Part shown: piece after piece, positions 9,234-18,096 of the stretch
Layout of the letters: each line of letters opens with the position of its first letter
Position numbering within the stretch: the first letter of the stretch is position 1
Origin: JAJDXW01 sp965214795
GTDB lineage: Bacteria; Pseudomonadota; Gammaproteobacteria; HK1
Direction of reading: 5' to 3'
Assembly (NCBI GenBank): GCA_965214795.1
Contig: OZ243976.1
Span: 620,001-684,000, forward strand
Length of the DNA stretch: 64,000 bases
Made by a program: the position numbers and the translations under genes
Notes under the pieces: model-generated
What the model was told of the DNA's origin: nothing
The model's input: only the letters and a program-made list of their open reading frames with translations
Databases searched by the model: none

Positions 9234-10199
9234 TTACTGGAGAAGCGGCCGGATCTTGCCGATGAACTCCGGGCTCGCCTCCTCGAGCGCCTCCCAATAG
9301 AGAGACTCCGCCTTGGCCGCCCATTCCGCCCCGAGGTCCACGTACTCGACCCCCGCGTCGGCGAGGAGCCCGGCCTGCCGCTCGCTCTCCGCCGCCCGCC
9401 ACCCGGGCCACTCGACGTTCAGCCAGTCCGTCATCCGGTTGAGGCAGGCGCGCTGGGAATCGGCAAGCCCGTTCCACCGGTCCAGGTTGACGAGGATATT
9501 GATGTTGGCGCTGAAGAAGCCCGGCCCGTGCCGGTACTTGGTGAACTTGTGCCAGCCGAAGTCGACCACCCCCCAGAGCGGCCAGCCGTATCCGTCCACC
9601 GCCCCGCGCTCGAGGGCGGTCCCGACCTCCGGCGGCGGCATGCGGACCGGGTCCGCGCCGAGGTGGCGGAAGAAGCCGTCGTAGATTGGCACCGAACGAA
9701 GCCGCATGCCGTCGAAACGGCCGTTCTGATGCGGCTTGCTCGTATAGAGAAAGAAGTTGATCCCGTCGTGGATGTGGGTCAGGTACCAGGCGTTCAACCT
9801 CTCGTTGTGCAGTTCGTTCAGCATCGCCCAGGCGCCGTTCGCCCTCTGCTCGGTCGCGCTGTTCTTGGCGAGGATGGTGACGTCGGCCTCGATCGCCGCC
9901 CCCTTGTAGTAGTTGGGCGGGCCGAAGTGCATGTCGATGACCCCGGTCTTGAGCGCGTTCCACTGCTCGAGGGAGCCGATCGCGGCCGGACCGACGACGC
10001 TGACCTCGACCTCGCCGGCGCACTCCTCGTTGACCTTCGCGGCCCACTCGTAGAAGTGCTTGGCGAAGATCACCCGCTGAGGCAGAAAGCTTGCCGCCTT
10101 GAGCTTGACGCCCTCCGCGTCGGCCGCCGCCGGGCCGGCGACCGCGAGCGCCGCCAGCAGGGCGGGGACCACCACCCCCGATAACCGCTTCATTCTCAT
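9234..10199 (-). CDS. dctP: TRAP transporter substrate-binding protein (DctP)
   Basis: Start ATG at 10199 with GGAGGG seven bases upstream; 321 residues. A signal peptide (MRMKRLSGVVVPALLAALAV, cleavage near AAA-DAEG) exports it to the periplasm. The mature part shows the DctP pattern: KHFYEWAAKVNEECAGEVEV, ALKTGVIDMHFGPPNYYKG, FDGMRLRSVPIYDGFFRHLG, and GAVDGYGWPLWGV near the ligand-binding Arg region. It captures a small organic acid for DctQM. It is the first gene of the operon, so its upstream region, a dispersed inverted repeat, likely holds the promoter. Confidence 0.88.
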   Translation of the reverse strand: MRMKRLSGVVVPALLAALAVAGPAAADAEGVKLKAASFLPQRVIFAKHFYEWAAKVNEECAGEVEVSVVGPAAIGSLEQWNALKTGVIDMHFGPPNYYKGAAIEADVTILAKNSATEQRANGAWAMLNELHNERLNAWYLTHIHDGINFFLYTSKPHQNGRFDGMRLRSVPIYDGFFRHLGADPVRMPPPEVGTALERGAVDGYGWPLWGVVDFGWHKFTKYRHGPGFFSANINILVNLDRWNGLADSQRACLNRMTDWLNVEWPGWRAAESERQAGLLADAGVEYVDLGAEWAAKAESLYWEALEEASPEFIGKIRPLLQ

Positions 10200-10368
10200 C
10201 TCGATCCCTCCACGCCGATTGGGTTGGTGCGGTCGCGGCCGGCCCTCCGCTCCGCTTGTCAGGGCTCGCCGAGCCGTTCGGCGAAACTCGTGCCGGCCGT
10301 CGACCCGGAGCATGCGGAATATACACCGTCGGGACCCGCTGCCCCCGGCGGACACCGGCTGAACCCGG

Positions 10369-10553
10369 GACCGTTTTTGACGACGGGAAGCAACGCTCGC
10401 CGTTATAAAGATCGGCCACGGTGTCGCCTCCGCCGCTCTCACTGTAGGCCGCCGCAGTGCCGCGTAGAACTCCTCTGTTCAGCCACACCCCGACTTTCAT
10501 GCGGCGGGGCGGCTGTGAACGAGCGGACCATGACCGTCTTTGTCGTGACCGAG
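10369..10553 (-). repeat. Dispersed repeat family A, left inverted copy
   Basis: About 185 bp that reappear in opposite orientation within 12117-12405, with about 85-90% identity by eye. Shared blocks include TGTGGCTGAACAG, CGCGGCACTGCGGCGG and the terminal GTTGCTTCCnnTCGTCAAAAA. The two copies flank the FAD oxidoreductase gene as long inverted repeats. Confidence 0.75.
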
Positions 10554-10645
10554 TGCTGGCCGCGGGTGCGGACCGGCCTGTCGTGCGGTCAGGGACCGCT
10601 TCATGAGGCCGGACCGACACGCGGACGACGAAGCGCGATCCCGAA

Positions 10646-10692
10646 TGGCCTGCCGAACCGGCCCGGTTCACCCGGCGCCGAACAAAACACGC
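10646..10692 (+). repeat. Dispersed repeat family B, copy 1
   Basis: TGGCCTGCCGAACCGGCCCG followed by GTTCACCC and CGCCGAACAAAAC. The same block occurs at 16612-16659 and, more diverged, at 60773-60820, each between genes. Confidence 0.65.
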
Positions 10693-10765
10693 ATGGACCG
10701 CCGGCCACCCCGTCGCATGAAGAGGTCCGGCGTCGCGAAGACGGCCCTCCTGGGTCTGTTTTCAC
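10693..10765 (+). repeat. Short direct repeat shared with 12153-12225
   Basis: ATGGACCGCCGGCC, then GTCGCATGAAGAGGTCCGGC and GACGGCCCTCCTGGGTCTGT. It is nearly identical to the segment inserted inside the right-hand family A copy. Confidence 0.7.
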
Positions 10766-10906
10766 CGCAAACCGAGCCCCAAGGCTGAACCGAGCGCGCC
10801 AAGCGGAGGAGCGTCCGCCCCGAGCGCGCTCGGACGGCGCGGCCCGGAAGCGCTCTCCGCTACACTGCCGGCAGCGCTTCGCACGCACCGGAAGGGGGAC
10901 CGTCTC

Positions 10907-12058
10907 GTGCACGTCGTGGTCTGCGGGGGCGGGGTCATCGGGGCCGCCACCGCCTATTTCCTGACCGAGCTCGGGGTCGAGGTCACCCTCGTCGAGCGAT
11001 GTTCGGTCGCGGCCGCCGCCTCGGGGAAGGCGGGCGGGTTCCTCGCCCGCGACTGGTGCGACGGCAACGCGATGGACCCCCTTGCGCGCGCGAGCTTCGA
11101 CCTCCACGCGGAGCTCGCCGATCGGCTCGACGCCGACTACGGCTACCGCCGCGTCGATACCCTGATGGTGGCGGGAGCCGACGAGGGGTCGGTTGCGGGG
11201 TACGCCCGCCACCCGGCGTCCGCGTGGCTCGACGGAAACTGCGCGGTGCACGGACGCATCGGCACCCCGGAGACGACCGCGCAGGTCGAGCCCGGCGCGT
11301 TCACGCGGGCGCTCGTCGATGCGGCGTGCCGGAGCGCGGGGGCGCGGGTCCGCATCGGGACGGTGGAGGGCCTGCTTGCCGCGCGCGGGGCGAGCGGGGG
11401 GCGCGGGGAAGGCGGGGCGAGCGGGGGGCACGGAACAGGCTGGGCGCACGGGGCGGTGGAAGGCGTGCTGGTGGACGGCGAAGCGGTCGCCGCCGACGCG
11501 GTCGTCCTCGCCATGGGGCCGTGGACCGCGCTCGCGCGAGCGTGGCTTCCCCTCCCGCCGATCGGGGGCCTCAAAGGGTTCAGCATCACCCTCAGGCCGG
11601 ATTTCGAGGTCCCCGCCGAGATGCTGTTCTGCGAGTACCGGACGGCCGGGGGCGAAATCCTCTCCCCGGAGATCTACCCGCGCCCCGACGGCGAGGTCTG
11701 GGTGTGCGGGATGTCCGACGACCAGCCCGTGCCGATCGACCCCGCGGACGTCGAGGTGGACGACGCGCGCTGCGACCAACTGCGGATGATCGCCGGCACC
11801 CTCGCAACCGGGCTCGCCGGGGCGGAGATCACCCGCCGCCAAGCCTGCTACCGGCCCATCTGCGCCGACGCCCTGCCCCTCCTCGGTCCGGCGCCGGACC
11901 GCCGCCCCGGGGTGTACGTCGCGACCGGCCACAACTGCTGGGGGATCCTGAACGCACCGGCAAGCGGCAAGGCGATGGCGGAGCTGATCGCGACCGGCGC
12001 GGCTCGTTGCGTGGATCTCGCGCCTTTCGATCCGGCGAGACTCCTCGAGGCGGCGTAG
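10907..12058 (+). CDS. FAD-dependent oxidoreductase (DAO / D-amino-acid dehydrogenase type)
   Basis: GTG start at 10907 after a GGGGGA site; 383 residues. The N-terminal dinucleotide fold reads VVVCGGGVIGAATAYFL, with the ribose-binding Glu in VTLVERCSVAAAASGKAGGF. The C-terminus has the DAO-type FAD pyrophosphate region GVYVATGHNCWGILNAPASG. Proteins of this kind oxidise amines, amino acids or related compounds. Residues about 164-185 are a Gly-rich insertion (SGGRGEGGASGGHG) between conserved strands. The gene is bracketed by 150-200 bp inverted repeats of family A, so it may have moved as a unit. The substrate is not assignable. Confidence 0.8.
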   Translation: MHVVVCGGGVIGAATAYFLTELGVEVTLVERCSVAAAASGKAGGFLARDWCDGNAMDPLARASFDLHAELADRLDADYGYRRVDTLMVAGADEGSVAGYARHPASAWLDGNCAVHGRIGTPETTAQVEPGAFTRALVDAACRSAGARVRIGTVEGLLAARGASGGRGEGGASGGHGTGWAHGAVEGVLVDGEAVAADAVVLAMGPWTALARAWLPLPPIGGLKGFSITLRPDFEVPAEMLFCEYRTAGGEILSPEIYPRPDGEVWVCGMSDDQPVPIDPADVEVDDARCDQLRMIAGTLATGLAGAEITRRQACYRPICADALPLLGPAPDRRPGVYVATGHNCWGILNAPASGKAMAELIATGAARCVDLAPFDPARLLEAA

Positions 12059-12116
12059 CCGCGCAGCCGCCGCAACTCGCAGCCGCACCGCCTCGCGCGC
12101 GGGCGACCGATCCGCG

Positions 12117-12405
12117 CCCGCGGCCGGCACTCGGTCACGACAAAAACGGTCATGGACGGGCCGGCCGCCCCGTCGCATGGAAAGGTCCGGCGTCGCGAAG
12201 ACGGCCCTCCTGGGTCTGTTTTCACGACGGAAACGGTCATGGCCCGCTCGTTCGCAGCCGCTCCGCAGCATGAAAGTCAGGGTGTGGCTGAACAGACGAG
12301 TTCTCCGCGGCACTGCGGCGGCGCTACGGTGAGAGCGGCGGCGGCGACACCGTGGCCGGTCTCTTAATGGTGGGCGTTGCTTCCTATCGTCAAAAAATGG
12401 TCCCG
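12117..12405 (+). repeat. Dispersed repeat family A, right copy with internal insertion
   Basis: Inverted relative to 10369-10553. It carries an extra segment of about 85 bp (12157-12242) flanked by the direct repeat AACGGTCATGG at 12146-12156 and 12232-12242. That segment is absent from the left copy but exists alone at 10693-10765. Confidence 0.75.
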
Positions 12406-12560
12406 GGGGCGCTCCTTCCGGTTCCGGTTTGGCGGCTCAACGCATACATTGATGGCCCGGTGCGTACAGTTGCGGTGGTGGTGCGTACATTCGCGGCGGG
12501 AGAGAGACCCGGTGCGGCGGAAAAGAGACGGCGGAAGAGAAACCCGGGGGGAGACGGAAG

Positions 12561-13343
12561 ATGGCGATCGGCAGGCGGCTGGAAGACAAGGCGGCGATGA
12601 TCACCGGTGGGGCGTCCGGGATCGGGGCGGCAAGCGCCCGGCTGTTCGCGGAGCATGGAGCCGCGGTGGCGATCGCCGACATCAACGACAACCTCGGCCC
12701 GAAGGTGGTGGAGGAGATCGAATCGGCGGGCGGCTCTGCCCTGTACGTTCATCTCGACACGGCGGTAGAGGAAGAGTGGCGCGAGGCCATGGCGGCGGTG
12801 AAGGAGCGGTTCGGCCGGCTCGACATCATGCTCAACGGGGCGGGCGTCTCCGGGCGACGGCCGGACGGTTCCGCCGCGCCCCGGGTCGGGGACGCCAACC
12901 TCGAGAACTGGAACCACGTCATGTCCGTCAACGCAACCGGGGTCTTCCTCGGCACGAAGTACGCCATCGAGGCGATGCTCGAAGCGGGCGGCGGCTCGAT
13001 CATCAACATCTCCTCGATCTACGGCATCGTCGGGTCCGAGCACAACGCGGCCTACCACGCATCGAAGGGGGCGGTACGGACCTTCTCGAAGTCGGCCGCC
13101 GCGCAGTACGCCACCGAGGGGATCCGGGTCAACTCGGTGCATCCGGGCTTCGTCGATTCCCCGATGACCCAGCCGATCCACTCGGATCCGGCGCGGGCCG
13201 CCCCCCGGCTCGCCCAGACCCCGATGGGCCACTTCGGGCAACCGATCGACATCGCGAACGGTTGCCTCTTCCTCGCCTCGGACGAGTCGCGGTGGATGAC
13301 CGGGGCGGAGCTCGTGATCGATGGCGGGATGACCGCCGTCTGA
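12561..13343 (+). CDS. SDR family oxidoreductase
   Basis: 260 residues; ATG at 12561 preceded by GGGGGAGACGGAAG. Classical short-chain dehydrogenase features are TGGASGIGAAS (residues 15-25, cofactor binding), LNGAGVSG, the catalytic Ser in INISSIYG, Tyr and Lys in AAYHASKG, and the NSVHPGFVDSPM region. The acidic residue after beta-2 (IADINDN) favours NAD(H). It is a cyclohexanol or glucose dehydrogenase-like enzyme of unknown substrate, followed by a GMC oxidoreductase on the same strand. Confidence 0.9.
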   Translation: MAIGRRLEDKAAMITGGASGIGAASARLFAEHGAAVAIADINDNLGPKVVEEIESAGGSALYVHLDTAVEEEWREAMAAVKERFGRLDIMLNGAGVSGRRPDGSAAPRVGDANLENWNHVMSVNATGVFLGTKYAIEAMLEAGGGSIINISSIYGIVGSEHNAAYHASKGAVRTFSKSAAAQYATEGIRVNSVHPGFVDSPMTQPIHSDPARAAPRLAQTPMGHFGQPIDIANGCLFLASDESRWMTGAELVIDGGMTAV

Positions 13344-13613
13344 CGCTGCGGTCGTCCGGCGTGGCGGGCCGCCTGGCGCTTGGGCCATCCGATGCGCCGA
13401 CCGTGCGACGCGGCGGGACGGGGATGACGACGGCGAGGCCCCGGAGCTGCTTCGCCCGTCCGGCACTTCAGCCTCCTGACGCGGCGAGCCGGGGGCGGCG
13501 GGAGAGGTATGCAGCGCCGGGGCGGGCGCGGCGAGGACGCTTCGGCCGTTCGACGTGGGCGGCCGGGAACGGATCGACCCGGGGCATCGGCTCCAAGGGC
13601 ACTTCACGCAGCG

Positions 13614-13641
13614 GGTCGGGTTGGCCGGAGGCGTGGCCCGA
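13614..13641 (+). repeat. REP-like palindromic repeat
   Basis: GGGTCGGGTTGGCCGGAGGC then GTGGCCCG, upstream of the GMC oxidoreductase gene. Confidence 0.6.
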
Positions 13642-13764
13642 CATCGCACGGAGGTGTCCCGTCGGCCCGCGGTGAGCGGATCCGGATCTGCCCGGAGCGT
13701 GCACCGTGGCATGAAATGGCCCTGGCGCGGGCCCTTGAAGCTTGGAGAGAGGGAGACAGGACAG

Positions 13765-15372
13765 GTGGCGGAGCGCCGGTACGACTTCATCGTGGTCGGG
13801 GCGGGGTCCGCGGGCTGCGTGCTCGCGAACCGGCTGTCGGAGAGCGGGCGATGGCGGGTGCTGCTGCTCGAAGCGGGCCCGCCGCGCCACTGGCTGAGCC
13901 CGATGCCGGTGAGCTTTGCGAAGCTTATCGACAACCCGGCCGCGAACTGGTGCTACCGCTCCGAGCCCGACGGAGGGACGGGGGGGCGGGCGATCCCGAT
14001 CCCGCGCGGGCGGCTGCTCGGGGGGTCGAGCGCGATCAACGGCCTCGTCTTCGTGCGCGGCCAGCGGCTGGACTACGACACCTGGGCCCAGCTCGGGAAC
14101 CGGGGCTGGGGTTACGACGACGTGCTGCCGGTGTTTCGGCGCATGGAGCACTTCGAGAGGGGGGCGGACGAGTGGCGCTCGCAGGGCGGGCCGCTCCGGG
14201 TCAGCGAGGTTCCGGACGAGAGCCCGCTCTACGAGGCGCTGTTCCGGGCGGGCGTGGAATCGGGTCTCCCCCACAACCCCGACTACAACGGGGAGAGCCA
14301 GGAAGGGATCTGCAAGACCCAGGCCACCATCAGCCGGGGGCGCCGGATGAGCGCCGCCCATTGCTACCTCCGGCCCGCGCGCGGCCGCGCGAACCTGGAC
14401 GTGGTGAGCGGGGCGCCCGCCAGCCGGCTCGTCCTCGACGGCACGCGCTGCCGCGGGGTCCGCTACCGGCGCAACGGCCGCCAGGAGGCGGAAGAGGCGC
14501 GGGCGGCGCACGAGGTGGTGCTCTGCGGGGGCTCGATCAACTCGCCCCAGCTCCTGGAGCTCTCCGGGATCGGCCGGCCCGACGTGCTGCGCGCGCACGG
14601 GATCGACGTGGTGCACGAGCTGCCGGGGGTGGGGGAGAACCTCATCGACCACATGGCCCCGCGGGTGGTCTGGCGGCTCCGGCCGCGCGGGGCGACCTAC
14701 AACGAGCGGGCGCGGGGGCTCGGCCTCGTCTGGCAGGTGATCCGCTACGCGGCGACCGGCGGCGGGTTTCTCAGCCTTCCCTCCGCGCCGGTGCTCGCCT
14801 TCCTCCGGAGCCGGGAAGGGCTGGAGGCGCCCGACGTACAGGTGCACTTCGCCCCGTATGCGATTCGGGCGCCGAACGACCGGAGCCTCCTCCCCGAGCC
14901 GGGCATGACCTGCACCACCTACGTGCTCCGGCCCGAGAGCCGGGGCTCGATCCACATCCGTTCGCGCGACCCCTCCGAGGCGCCCGCGATCCGGCTCAAC
15001 TTCCTCTCCGACCCCCTCGACCGGCGGATCCTCGTGGACAGCGTCCGCTGGGTGCGGCGCATCATGGCGACCAGCGCGATGGACGACTTCCGCGACGCCG
15101 AGATGAGGCCGGGGGTGGAGGTGGACTCGGACGACGAGATCGTCGAGTGGATCCGGGCGACGGCCGAAACCGCCTTCCATCCGGTCGGGACCTGCAAGAT
15201 GGGCCAGGATACGATGGCGGTGGTGGACGAGCGGCTGCGGGTGCGCGGCATCGAGGGGTTGCGCGTCGCGGACGGCTCCATCATGCCGACCCTCGTCTCC
15301 GGCAATACCAACGCCGCGTGCATCATGATCGGCGAGAAGGGGTCGGAGATGATGCTCGCCGACGCCGCGTAG
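13765..15372 (+). CDS. GMC family oxidoreductase (choline dehydrogenase-like)
   Basis: The GTG at 13765 follows GAGAGGGAGACAGGACAG and starts VAERRYDFIVVGAGSAGCVL, giving 535 residues. GMC signatures are visible: the FAD fold VVGAGSAG, GRLLGGSSAINGLVFVRG, the second signature GSINSPQLLELSGIG, the active-site His in AFHPVGTCKMG and the C-terminal Asn in SGNTNAACIMIGEK. Such flavoenzymes oxidise alcohols such as choline or polyethylene glycol. The upstream in-frame extension to 13555 is not family-like. A product-assimilation link with the adjacent SDR is possible but unproven. Confidence 0.9.
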   Translation: MAERRYDFIVVGAGSAGCVLANRLSESGRWRVLLLEAGPPRHWLSPMPVSFAKLIDNPAANWCYRSEPDGGTGGRAIPIPRGRLLGGSSAINGLVFVRGQRLDYDTWAQLGNRGWGYDDVLPVFRRMEHFERGADEWRSQGGPLRVSEVPDESPLYEALFRAGVESGLPHNPDYNGESQEGICKTQATISRGRRMSAAHCYLRPARGRANLDVVSGAPASRLVLDGTRCRGVRYRRNGRQEAEEARAAHEVVLCGGSINSPQLLELSGIGRPDVLRAHGIDVVHELPGVGENLIDHMAPRVVWRLRPRGATYNERARGLGLVWQVIRYAATGGGFLSLPSAPVLAFLRSREGLEAPDVQVHFAPYAIRAPNDRSLLPEPGMTCTTYVLRPESRGSIHIRSRDPSEAPAIRLNFLSDPLDRRILVDSVRWVRRIMATSAMDDFRDAEMRPGVEVDSDDEIVEWIRATAETAFHPVGTCKMGQDTMAVVDERLRVRGIEGLRVADGSIMPTLVSGNTNAACIMIGEKGSEMMLADAA

Positions 15373-15530
15373 GTGTCGGCGCCGGCGCCAGGACCGCCTG
15401 AGCGGGCGGGTGCCCTGCCGCCCTCCCGCCCTGCCACCGGCCGCGGTGCTCCGCCCCGCGATTCCTCGCCCCGCGAGCCCCGGCCCCGCGACGCACCACC
15501 CTCCGGTTCCTCGCTCCGAGACGGCCCCCG

Positions 15531-16394
15531 ATGCCCGAACTCCCCGAAGTCGAACGAGGCCGCCGTCTCGCGGAGTCGGCGGCGGCCGGCCGGCGGATCG
15601 AGCGCGTCGAGTGCGCCCCCGATCCCATCGTGTATGCGGGTGCGGGGGCCGGAGAGTGGGAGGCGCTGCGGGGCCGCCGGGTGCTTTCCGTCCGCCGATG
15701 GGGCAAGCAGCTCTGGTTCGATCTCGACACGCCGCCGCATCCCCTTTTCCACTTCGGCATGTCCGGAGGATTCCGCGTTCCCGGGGACACCCCCCTCAAG
15801 CTCGCCTCCGGCCCCGTGCACCGGGAGGGCGAGTGGCCGCCCCGATACTGGAAGGTGCGTTTCCTGTTCGAGGGCGGCGAGGACGGCGGCGAGGAGGGCG
15901 GCCGCGGCGGCGAGCTGGTCATGGCCGATGCCCGCCGGCTCGGCCGGCTGTTGTTGCGCGCGGCGCCGCGGGAGGAACCGCCGGTGAGCCGTCTCGGGTT
16001 CGATCCGCTGCTCGCCCTGCCCTCGCCCCGCGAGTTCGCCCGGCTGCTCGCGGCCCGCTCCGTGGTCATCAAGTCGCTGCTCCTGGACCAGAGGTTCGCG
16101 GCCGGGGTCGGGAACTGGATCGCGGACGAGGTCCTGTACCAGGCCCGCATCGACCCGCGGCGGCGGGCGCGGGACCTCGACGATCGGGAGGCGAGACGCC
16201 TGCGCACCGTGCTTCGGCGGGTGGTGGAGACGGCGGTGTCCGTCGATGCGGAGAGCAGCCGCTATCCGGCGGGGTGGCTCTTCCATCGCCGCTGGGGGCG
16301 GCGGGCGGAGGCGACGACCGCGCGCGGCGAAGCCATCGAGCACCTCGAGATCGGCGGGCGCACCACCGCGTGGGTACCGGCCGTCCAGCGGTGA
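15531..16394 (+). CDS. Fpg/Nei-type DNA glycosylase with zincless finger
   Basis: 288 residues starting MPELPEVERGRR, with Pro2 as the catalytic nucleophile and Glu3 as general acid. The conserved Lys is in RRWGKQLWFDL. The helix-two-turn-helix reads LLLDQRFAAGVGNWIADEVL. The four Cys of the usual zinc finger are absent; instead the C-terminus is GGRTTAWVPAVQR, the zincless beta-hairpin seen in plant-type Fpg and NEIL1. It removes oxidised purines and related lesions and nicks the abasic site. Residues 117-128 are an acidic Gly-rich loop insertion (GGEDGGEEGGRGG). Confidence 0.88.
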   Translation: MPELPEVERGRRLAESAAAGRRIERVECAPDPIVYAGAGAGEWEALRGRRVLSVRRWGKQLWFDLDTPPHPLFHFGMSGGFRVPGDTPLKLASGPVHREGEWPPRYWKVRFLFEGGEDGGEEGGRGGELVMADARRLGRLLLRAAPREEPPVSRLGFDPLLALPSPREFARLLAARSVVIKSLLLDQRFAAGVGNWIADEVLYQARIDPRRRARDLDDREARRLRTVLRRVVETAVSVDAESSRYPAGWLFHRRWGRRAEATTARGEAIEHLEIGGRTTAWVPAVQR

Positions 16395-16611
16395 GCGCGA
16401 ACCCCGGCCGCCGGTAGCGCCGCAACCCTCCGGCCGCTGCCGCGGCCTCGTGCGGACGTCGAGCACGGGTGGCTACCGCCGCGGCCACAGTGCCCACCCG
16501 GGCGGTCGAAAGGCGGGGCGACATTCGAGCGCCGCTCGATCGTTTACACGGCTTCCGGGTCTTCCGAGCCACACCGATTCCGGGTCGATGACGACGAAGT
16601 GCGCTCCCCGA

Positions 16612-16659
16612 TGGCCTGCCGAACAGGCCCGGTTCACCCGTCGCCGGACAGAAAGCGAG
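16612..16659 (+). repeat. Dispersed repeat family B, copy 2
   Basis: TGGCCTGCCGAACAGGCCCG, GTTCACCC and CGCCGGACAGAAAGCGAG, between the glycosylase gene and a monooxygenase gene. Confidence 0.65.
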
Positions 16660-16769
16660 CCCTGCATGCGCCCATTCGCATTCGCCTGCAAGGATGAGAC
16701 GCCGGACTTGCGGCCCGGCTGGCCGGGCGACGAACCTCGGCGGCAAGCCGGCGGCGTCCGGAGCTCGCA

Positions 16770-17912
16770 CTACGGCCCGGACGCGCGGCGCGCGGCGAAC
16801 ACCCGATCCATGAACCGGGGGGCGATGGCCCGCAGCCGCTCGTCGCTCACCCGCCCGCTCCGGGTCATGTAGTCGTAGGCGAACTCGTGCGGGGCAAGGT
16901 GCATGCGGCCGGCGAACCGCTCGTACCAGCCCCAGCTCCCCGCGGCGCCCGCGAGGAGCTTGTCGACGACCGGGCGGCGGGCCGCCTCGAAGCGCTCGAG
17001 CCCCCCCGCCACCCCTTCCCCGCTCTCGTCGAGGGCGGCGGCGAGCGCGTCCGCATCCTCCATGGCAAGCCGGGTGCCGGACCCGATGGAGAAGTGCACG
17101 CTCCGGAGGGCGTCGCCGACGAGGACGACGTTCTCATGCCGCCAGCGTTCGCAGGCGAGCACCGGGAAGCGCCGCCACTCGGAGCGGTTCGAGATGAGCG
17201 GATGGCCGCCCAAGTCGGGGGCGAACACCGCCTCGCAATAGCGCCTCGCCGCCTCGTCGTCGAAGCGCTCGAGGCCGCTTCGCTCCCAGGTCGCGGCATC
17301 GCATTCGACGATGAAGGTGCTCATGTCGGGGGCGTAGCGGTAGTGGTGGGCCACGAAGGCACCGTCGGCGTTCGCGCGGAAGGTGAGGGTCAGCGTGTCG
17401 AACACCTGCCGCGTCCCGTACCACGCGTAACGGTTGCCGAGAATCTCGGCGCGGGGCCGGAACTCCGCTTCGAGCGCGGCCCGGACGCGCGAGTTGATCC
17501 CGTCCGCCCCGACCACGAGATCGGCGTTCGCACGAAGCGCCGCGAGCGAAGCGACGGGCGCGTCGAAGCGAAGGGAAACGCCGGCTTCCCGGCAGAGGTC
17601 GTGCAGGGAGTGGAGCAGGTCGAGACGGCCGATGGACGAGAATCCGTTTCCGTCGATCGGAACCGGCACGCCCCGGTGCACGATGGTGAGGTCCGGCCAG
17701 CGCTCCATGCGCCCCGCGATCCGGTCGAACGCGGCGGGGGCCGCGCTTCGCACGCGCTCGCGCCCCGCGTCCGACAGGACCACCCCGAACCCGTAGGTGG
17801 CGGTGGCGGGATTCTGTTCGTGGACCCGAACCGCCCACGCGGGGCGACGGCTCTTGAGGAGGAACGCGAACCAGAGCCCGGCCGGGCCGCCGCCCACCAC
17901 TTCGATCCGCAA
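16770..17912 (-). CDS. FAD-dependent aromatic monooxygenase
   Basis: 380 residues starting MRIEVVGGGPAGLWFAFLLK, with the FAD-binding GxGxxG at residues 7-12. The DG motif VVGADGINSRVRAAL and the GD motif NVVLVGDALRSVHFSIGSG, followed by LAMEDADALAAAL, are diagnostic of class A flavoprotein hydroxylases. The overall pattern (VLSDAGRERVR, HHYRYAPDMSTFIVECDAATW) resembles the salicylyl-CoA 5-hydroxylase / VioD branch. It is divergent from the zinc alcohol dehydrogenase at 18097, and the two may share a regulatory region. Confidence 0.82.
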   Translation of the reverse strand: MRIEVVGGGPAGLWFAFLLKSRRPAWAVRVHEQNPATATYGFGVVLSDAGRERVRSAAPAAFDRIAGRMERWPDLTIVHRGVPVPIDGNGFSSIGRLDLLHSLHDLCREAGVSLRFDAPVASLAALRANADLVVGADGINSRVRAALEAEFRPRAEILGNRYAWYGTRQVFDTLTLTFRANADGAFVAHHYRYAPDMSTFIVECDAATWERSGLERFDDEAARRYCEAVFAPDLGGHPLISNRSEWRRFPVLACERWRHENVVLVGDALRSVHFSIGSGTRLAMEDADALAAALDESGEGVAGGLERFEAARRPVVDKLLAGAAGSWGWYERFAGRMHLAPHEFAYDYMTRSGRVSDERLRAIAPRFMDRVFAARRASGP

Positions 17913-18096
17913 CCGGCTGTCCCCTCTCCTTGCCGCGGCGCGCGGCGGCCTGCCGCGACGTGCTGCGCCGCGCCGTTCCGTTCATCTTGCCCCATCCGGT
18001 TCCGGATCGCCTATCCTTCGCCCATCCCGTTCGGGCTGACCGGATCGGCGGGGTCTGTCCGGCCGGCCGGGCCGACTGTCACCGCGAGGAGGTTTC

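Noticed and set aside
9139..10671. Long minus-strand frame including a peptide starting MKVGVWLNRG
   Set aside because: The peptide lies within repeat family A and is not kept as a frame in the second copy, which stops early; treated as repeat, not gene.
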